64,000 nt of DNA, taken from contig OY804589.1 in NCBI GenBank assembly GCA_963680875.1, positions 20,294,413 through 20,358,412 of the forward strand, written 5' to 3'. The notes below the pieces were generated by a model. That model was not told the DNA's origin and ran no database searches. It saw only the letters and a list, made by a program, of their open reading frames with translations. Source of the DNA: Bathymodiolus brooksi. Its lineage: Eukaryota > Mollusca > Bivalvia > Mytilida > Modiolidae. Shown one piece after another: positions 51,001-60,000 of this stretch; the first letter of the stretch is position 1; every line of letters begins with the position of its first letter. The position numbers were made by a program, and so were the translations under genes.

Positions 51001-54000
51001 GATCCCTTTTTGCAAATTTCCCGCCATGACTTTTCATCGGACCTTAAACATAATGTCACGAATGGAGCAGAACATGGTTACCCTTCAGTAGCATCTGATG
51101 TCACCCTTCTTTCATTGTTTGCTTATATTTGTGTCTGTGTTGGAAGTCCAATACATCGGTTTTAAACCACCACATATTTGTTAAGGACTTGCTTTGGGTG
51201 AAAAGAGCAAATAGTATCTGCTCGATTTGTTTGAATGATCCATGCATGACACCCTTGCTGTATGCAAAACAAAATGACACAAACATGAACATCGTTCTTA
51301 CATGGAGACATGCTAATTTATTATTAACAACTGACATCAATTTCGCGAAGACTGTAAATGCTTCGTAGAATTATAATTAAAAGATTGATTGCTATTTAAT
51401 GTCAAGCCAACAGCTATTCAACTAGCAGTATATCGACGAGGAGAAAAATTTAAACGAAATAAATGATATAGTAAAAAGGTAGCACGGAATTGGCCTAAAG
51501 GTAAAGGTACTGATTTCTACAAGTTGAAATGGGTGATGATACACAGGGAAAGTAATTTGTTCCTTACAAGGGACCATCAACGAGCAGTTCTAACGTACCA
51601 ATACGGAGTAGAGGCTGCTGTAGGTTGTCTTTTGTGCAATGAACGTGACATTTCGAATTTGCATGAGGAATTCTATGTTTGATTTGTCCATAAAAAAGAT
51701 ATTATACCATGAAGGATTGTGAAGGACAACATAGTCCGTCAATGAAAACACGAAACATAAAGTTTGACATACAAATGTATATTGCTGTATAGCAAAGTAT
51801 AAATTGTCAAGTGTTTACCGTGCATATCTCTTACAATGATCTACTAAGACATACGGTTCACGATCTGGTACAATACCTGTTCGAAGCGTTACATCTTCTT
51901 CATTGTTGTATATCTTGTTATTTATTTCTTCAGTTGTTTCTTTAACGTGAGGTGTTTCTCTTCTCCTAATAACAATTACAAATTGTAATATCACAATGCA
52001 AAGCATTCGTATACCTTCTAAGCAACAGTTACACACACAGAAAGCAGAAATATAGCTTAATAGATACAATTATGTGTGCATGTTGTGCGTAATATTTAAT
52101 ACTGAAAGGATAAACAAATTATTTCTTACAAAAATAAAACATGTAAGTTAACAGATGGTAAGATATGAGCATATATATGACCGAAAGTCTGGATTGCTAC
52201 AGGTTAAGGGAGAATTACTGAATTTGAATGGCCGATTTTGTCTTGTATCGGTTAACCAACCAAATTAACTTTTACCAGCATTGAGCGTGGCATTCCGTTA
52301 AATCCTCTAAAGACACTAGCAGTAAATATTCTCCATTCAGAGGAGTTGTGCTGTACCTAATAGTGATGTCACCAGGACCTATTTGTTATCCCTAGTTCTC
52401 CCAAGGTTAAGTAGTTCTATCATTTCTATTAATTTCTTTAAATATGCAAAGATTAATTTTATACCACTTGCATTGGCATTGAATGTGTTGCAATATTTGC
52501 ATGATATTGTTTACAAGAATGCCATGAGATTTAAAAGGAGCTTAGAGAGAATTAAAAAAAAATTATCAAATTTTCAATTTTACCTTTTAACACATACGAG
52601 TACAATTACTATGACAACCAGTAACAAGAGAACTGCAGAAACACCACCAGCAATAGGACCTGCAGCAAGTGAAGACGTCAGTGCCTCTGTAAGACATTCA
52701 GTAGTAAAGTAAACATTACATACTAGTATGGTTATATTTGATTCATGTATATTCAGTTATACTCTTTAAAGCAGTTAAACATAAATGTAGCATAAACAAA
52801 AACAAAGACACGATTGAGTGATTGATTGTTGTTTATCGTTAGCAGTATCTGATCTATTTGCATGATGTCAACCATTGTACACACCAGTGGTCTCTTGTTG
52901 ATATTTCCCATCAAAACAGAAAGTGAATGTAGCTACAACTTGTTTCGCAAAGGACAACAGGTACAAATGAGAAAGATGTACTATAAAAACCATATTTCGA
53001 CTTATATATAAACTTAGTATGGGATACATTATATTATATACTTTTTCCCTATCTTTCTATTAGTGTTCTCATTATTCCTCTATCAATCTACTAGTTCGAT
53101 TACGTCACATTGATCCATTGCAAAAGATCAATATCTAGAACTGAGTTTATCACCTCCTATCAAATTTATTACCGAGTTTGTTATGCCTGTAAGAGCTCAT
53201 TTATGTTTTGAAATCTGTTAATGAGACAATTAACATTCAAACTGATACAAAAACTATAATTTCGTTTTCTTGTCAAATGTATCATTGATTGCATTGTCAC
53301 ATACACTTAATTCAGTAGAACGCAGTTCACATACATCATGTATTCCCTCAATTAAACTATTCTAAAATTTACCTGGACACACCTTCATAGAGCACGATTC
53401 AATGTCTGTGTCATTTCCTAGACAGTTTGAACCACCATGTGCAGGCTCTGGATTGTTACATTCCTGATGTCGTGACCTTGATCCACTACCACATGTTGCT
53501 GAACATGAATTCCAATCATGCCATGTATCCCAGTTTCCATTTACTAAATATATAAAATGAAATATAAGTGTTAAGAAAGAAAAACGATTACAATTGAAAA
53601 ATCACCAGAATTTAATTGTCTTTATTATCCCAATCATGATAAACTTTACAATTTGCCGTCCACATTGAAAATTTGCTGTTTATTACGATTTTGCCGTTTG
53701 TGGACATTACTGTCGGCGTATATTTCCTAAAGACAGAAAAGCATCCGCACTTTTGTCGACACTGCTATCCATTTCGAACGTATAGAACCATACAAACATG
53801 GACGCATATAGTATGATATTGCTGTTGCTACATAAGTTGTACACACAAAATAAACGTGGCCTGATATTACAAATGTATTTGTATTATTACCTTATACAGA
53901 CTCCCAATTTTGAATACTCTTTTGCATATATTTTATTATTCTATAAGACGAACGTCGAGTCTACATTATGTGCATAAGCTGACTCGACTACGTTAGGAAA

Positions 54001-57000
54001 GTGAGTAAATGTTTACATATATAACTCTAACACATACCTGGGCATGAGATGTTAGTAGAGCATGAACCAGTTTCATTATGAAATCCTAGACAAGGAGACC
54101 CGCCATTTACAGGTGACGGATTATCACAGCCTCTAGTTCGTGTCCTTGTTCCTCCAACGCATGTTTTTGTACACGGAGTCCAGCTTCCCCACGGACCCCA
54201 GTTTCCATTTACTAAAAGGAAATAAACATTAACGTGGTCAATATCTGTAAAAACTATTAATGGAGCAAAGTTCTTTGTGGTCTTTCTAGTTAAAGCACAA
54301 TGTTAATATTTTCAATAAAATACCAAAGATATCTGCTAAATATCTGTTTGATTTAGTTTGATTAATGGTGTTCAACTCCACTTTCAACAATATTTGAGGT
54401 ATTTCGTCAAGGTAAGTTTTATTGGTGGAGTAATCGGAGAAAACGACCGACCTGTCGCTGGTCACTGATAAACTTTATCGCATAATGTTGTATCGAGTAC
54501 ACCTCACTATGAACGGGGTTCGAACTCATAACGTCAGTGGTGATAGGCACTGATTGCACAGGTAGTTGTATATCTAACTACCACACGATCACGACCACGA
54601 CTAGCTGCAATAATGTAGCTCCTGTGACAAACTTGTGTCTCGGCAGAGCTACAACGCGGTCTCATTCGTCACAATGGAGGAAAAAAAGTTGCAGTTGAAA
54701 CATAAAAACTCACTATTTACGCTTCAAGCATTTCATTATAACTATTACTGATGATCCCAGTCCTTGTTAAATCGGTTTGGCTGAGAAATATATGCTTTGC
54801 AAAGGTAGCAACAACCTTATTCAAATTTATCGATCGTTTGCCAAAACCGGAAACTACGGAAGGCGGAGCTTTTCTAAATATGGTATTGTTTACTACGGCT
54901 GATGTAAACATTCACGCCTTAAATCGCCAAATATGCTATCGACATCCAAATAGTGAGACCGGAAATGACGAAATTCAAAATGTTCAGAAAGAAAGTAAAC
55001 ATGGATTTTTATTTTGTGGGAATTCCATTCTAAAATACTGGTAGGTGATACAAACTTGTTATAATAATGGACGAAAGGAAAGGTTATGTCTTATTATTCA
55101 TAAATGCAGGCGTCAGAAACTCTGTAAGCGAGCGCAAAAAAATATCAGCGGCTGCTCCATTACGTGTAATGGCATCCCGTTATAACCCTGCGAGTAAGCG
55201 AGCATTTAGGGTTTTATTATGAGAACTCGACCACGACGGCCCCTGTTAAATACCGGATGTCAATTTATTCCATATAGTGTAATATAGCATCCTACATTAT
55301 AATAATAAAAACGTAGATATCAAATTCAATACGCACTAGGGGTTTCTGCAATAATCTCCATTATGTACGCTCAAATTGAAAAGATTGGAAAACCAAATAA
55401 AAAAAATATCTAATGGAGTAAGAACACAATAAGGGTATAAACAGGATAGCTAAAAATCGGGCTATGGTCACATATGCCCGGGTGAGGAGAACAATAGTCT
55501 TAGTAATAATTACATTATTTAGTAACTTTACAATTTCAAATATATAAGTATATCTGATAAACCATGTCAGTGTCGAAACACTGGCTACTGGGTAGATGAT
55601 ACCTCCGGAGACTAATAGTCCACCAGCAGAGGTATCAACCTAGTGATAGTAACACTGACTACTGGGTAGATGATACCTTGGGGAACTAATAGTCCACCAG
55701 CAGAGGTATCATCCTAGTGATAGTAACACTGGCTACTGGGTAGCTGATACCTCCGAAGACTAATAGTCCACCATCAGAGGTATCAACCTAGTGATAGTAA
55801 CACTGACTACTGGGTAGATGATACCTCAGGAGATTAAGTCCACCTGCTTTCAACCTAGTGATAGTAATAAAAACGTAGATATCAAGTTTAGTGTGCATGA
55901 CCTTGATAGGGTACGCTCATTATTTAGACAATATAATATGATTAAATTAAAATTAATAAAATGCTACAAATTTTGGTTAAATATCTGTTTTCAATATATT
56001 CCATATAATATAATAACATAGCATGCAACATTGTAATAAGTTCTGTTTTTCATAACCGCTATGCTTGTGGATGAACATGATGATTAGTTGGTGTTTGGTC
56101 AATATTAAGTATCAAGAATGATTTTCAAATCTACATATTTATTGATTAGATGTGGAACATCGAAAAAAAAGTAATTCGCCAGTGTCGACGTTTCTCAAAA
56201 TAAAACCTAATGAGACATTGACTCTGAAAGCCGACGTTTGTTGTGTGAAAATATTGCGTACCATCTCTGGAAAAGTGGAGGAGGGTTATATCGTTTAAGG
56301 TAAGATTATATCGGTCTTGGACGCGGTTTCCTGTTTGCCTGTGTTTGGATGGTATGTCAGTGTCTTAGATATAGTATTCTGATTTCCGGGTCCTCTGGTA
56401 ATATATTAAGTTCAATAGACGGACTGTTGGAAGACTGAGGACTGTGAATTCGTCTTCTTTTTGCAGGACTATTGGATGGTCCATGTTCGGAGGAAGCGGG
56501 TCTCTGAACTAGCATCCATGGTCTCACTTCAGGTCTTTCGGTGACGGAGCATTTACAAAATTGACAACAAACGGGACAGGTAATTGTGTAGTTGTGGGAT
56601 TCCTCGTGGCGTTTCTTATTATCAGGACGGCTGAATTATTTTCCGAAGATGTTGCAGGATTAGGTTTGAGAATATTGGATGTGGGTTTCCATGTGTCTAG
56701 TGAGATTGCGCTTCTCCATAAACTGTTTCCCACATTTTTCACACACGTACTTCTGAAACGAAAAAATAGAAACCCATGCTATGTTTGGATAAAAATTGCA
56801 GTTGTATTTGTATTGCTGTTTTGAGAGTTGATTGTCTTTTTGTTTGTGTGATGCATATATTTAGTGGAATGACTAGATCCCTTCTTTAGTCTGGTAGCTT
56901 GTGCGTTTCTGTTTTCCTTGGTCTCGTTATCTACTCGTGTATCTAAATACGTAGTAATGATTCCCAACGGAGCCTCGTTATTTGTCTTTCCTTTTTTCAT

Positions 57001-60000
57001 TAACCATACTATATTTAATAGTTATGTTTCATTTATCAAACCCAATGGAGCTTTGATTAAAATGTAAACACATAATAAAAAAAACACTTACGTTATTTTT
57101 ATCCATCTTCATGCTTACTTGAGCCTGGAAAAGAATGCATATTTAATAAGACTACATTACATACCACCTGTCCTACTTCACCGAAAATCAGCCAGGAACG
57201 GAATGACATTAATAAAACTACACTCGTTCGAGCTTATACACTTGACGTAATGCATTCTTTTAAAACTATAACAATATGTAGTAAGATTGTTCAAATAACT
57301 CGTATCATATTTCATTTTTCTGAAAGATTCATACTAAAAGTAAAAACTTTACAATATGTAGCAAATGGAAAACTATTGTACAAAACGAAAATAATTTTAC
57401 CTTTAGCAATATGTAAACTTTCCTCGTTTCTTCTTTTATTTGTATAAATTCTTTGTATTCTGAAAAAAAAAGACGTTACGTTACACAATCATCAGAATTG
57501 TGGAAATATTACTAGGAAAAGAGCATTTGTAGAAAACTTGTTAAAATAAATAGTACCAGCGAAAAATTATGGTACCTTAATTTTTTCTGAAAAGGAACGG
57601 GTTTGATTTTCAAAAATCTTTCAATAGTTTGAAGGAAATTATAAGAATATTGATTAAAACGTGTAAATGGGAAACAGATGTTCTCCATAGAAAACAAAAT
57701 GTCACAATACGATCAGTCATTATACACGACTATTGATTTTTATAAAATGAAAGACTGTTTCCTGAATTAAAAATTAACGTGTGAAAAGACAACATGAATA
57801 AATTTGAAAACAGAAGATAATACTGATTAAAATATGCAAGTATAGTAGGATTGAGATGCTTACCTTCGTTCGAATATAAATTCTCCACTATATTCCACAA
57901 GATAAACACATCCTGTCACTATGAATGTTGGAGCGAAAATGCCGATTTTCAAATTGAAAAATACAAAGGTTAACATTTGAATATGATTGGACGAAAGAAA
58001 AGGATTCAACAAATGGCCAAACATAAATGGTACAAAAGCTCTCATTGGACATATAAGGAGAACCGTGGTTGGCTAATGGAAAGAGGGATTGTGGCATTTC
58101 ATTGGTCGAATTCCCAAGGTTTTCATTGGTCGATATTTAAGCGGGGAAAATGGATTGCCTATGGGAAACTCCCAAAGTTTCCGAATTGACCCCGAGATGT
58201 CTCCGAAGAAAAAACGTTGGGAAAACCCGGTGAGAAAAAAAGGCGGGGCGAATTATCTCCCTTGCACTTCCCATTATGTCACTTCCTATAAGTCATTTCC
58301 GGTGACTTCCGGTGACTTCCGCTGACGTCATTTCTGGTGACTTCCGGTGAGACCACTTCCGGTGACGTCATTTCCGGTGATGTCACTGCTCCTCACCACT
58401 CCTCCTCAAATACGCGCCCGATTCAACATGACATACTACTAACGGGGTACGAACTCACAGCGTCAGTGGTGATATGCACTGATTGTACCGTAGTTGTATA
58501 TCTAGTTACCACACGATCACGATAACGACAGCCCCTGTTAAATATCGGATGTCAATTTATTCCATATAATATTGTAAATAAGGGTAATAACAAAATTACC
58601 GAAATCCGAACAATCTTACAAAGGGAAAGTCAAAATTCATAAGTATATAAACAGACAAATTCAGTAATATAGCATCCTACACTATAATAATAAAAACGTA
58701 GATATAAATTTTAATACGCACTAGGCGATTCTGCAATACTCTCTATTATGTACGCTGACATTCAAAAGATTGGAAAACCAAATAAAAAGCATCTTATGGA
58801 GCAAAAACACGTAAGGACATAAACAGGATAGTCAGCAATCGGGCTATGGTCACATATGCCCGAGGAAGGAGAACAATAGTCTTAGTAATAATTACATTAT
58901 TTAGTAACTTTTCCAAACATGTGCAGCAATATACCAGCTTCTCCTGCATATGGTGTTTACATCTCGCAATTGATTCGCTATGCAAGGGCCAGTAGCAATT
59001 ATTCTGATTTCCTGAAACGTCATCTTCATCTGAGAACCACGCTACTGGATAAGGGCTATAAAAAGATTCGCCTTATTCGATCTCTTAAAAAGTTTATATT
59101 CCGATACCAATATCTTGTCGAAATATATTCCGTCTCTGCAGAAAAAATTATAAGCGATGCATTTCCATATAGTGAAAATGTATAAAGATAAAGAAGTTAA
59201 AAATGTCAAGGATAATTTTTTTGTCAATGTTTGACGTAAAAATATTTTTGACATTTACGTCACCGAATATGGTACTGCTTTGACAACTATTTTACATATT
59301 TTGTTCCTGTATTTAAATACTGTTACAGTGACAGCCGGAACCTTTGAACCGTAATGAGAGCGGGAGGTTTGGCGCCTTAAAATCTGATTCAACCCACCAT
59401 TTCTTTAGAAATGCCTGTACCAAGTCAGGATCATTACGGTTTTCACAGTTTTCCGGTTGTTGACTGATTTTGTCTGTTTATATAATTATGAGTTTTGACT
59501 TTCCCTTTGTAAGATTGTTGGGAGTTCGGTAATTTTGTTATTACCCTTATTTATATGTAGCAACATTCGAGCAGCACCTGCATATGGAGTATATATCTCT
59601 CAGTTGATACGATATTCCTGAGCTTGTGATCCCTATCAGGATTTCCTTGATAGAGGATTGCTGCTAAATAAGGAAGCTACTGAACCATGGGTTCCTCTTA
59701 GTTAAATAAAGTTTTATTTAAGGATATGTCGATAGAAGATGATATTATTGCCAATATTAAATAATCACCAAAAAACGCTTATACCTATTTTTTATATAGA
59801 AAACGTTGTGTATTGTATTCATATTATATATACTTGAGTACAACTTTTGAAAACCTTATCTTGTGCAATAAATGCCTATCACCACTAAAGTAGTGAGTTC
59901 GAACCCCGTTCATGGCGAGGTGTACTCGAAACAACATTATGTGATAAATTTGGCAGTGACTTGCGGTAGGTTGGTTGCTTTCTCCGGGCACTCCGGTTTC

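Noticed and set aside
51101..51368. Overlapping ORFs of 79 codons on both strands
   Set aside because: No motif, no splice context, and phase of the flanking receptor exons is continuous without them.
55555..55620. Hammerhead ribozyme, as found in many Penelope-like elements
   Set aside because: CTGATAAACC...CGAAAC looks similar, but the core CUGANGA is not met (G replaced by A) and stem II does not pair. CTGATGAGAC near base 28 also lacks a stem II and is not kept in copy 2.
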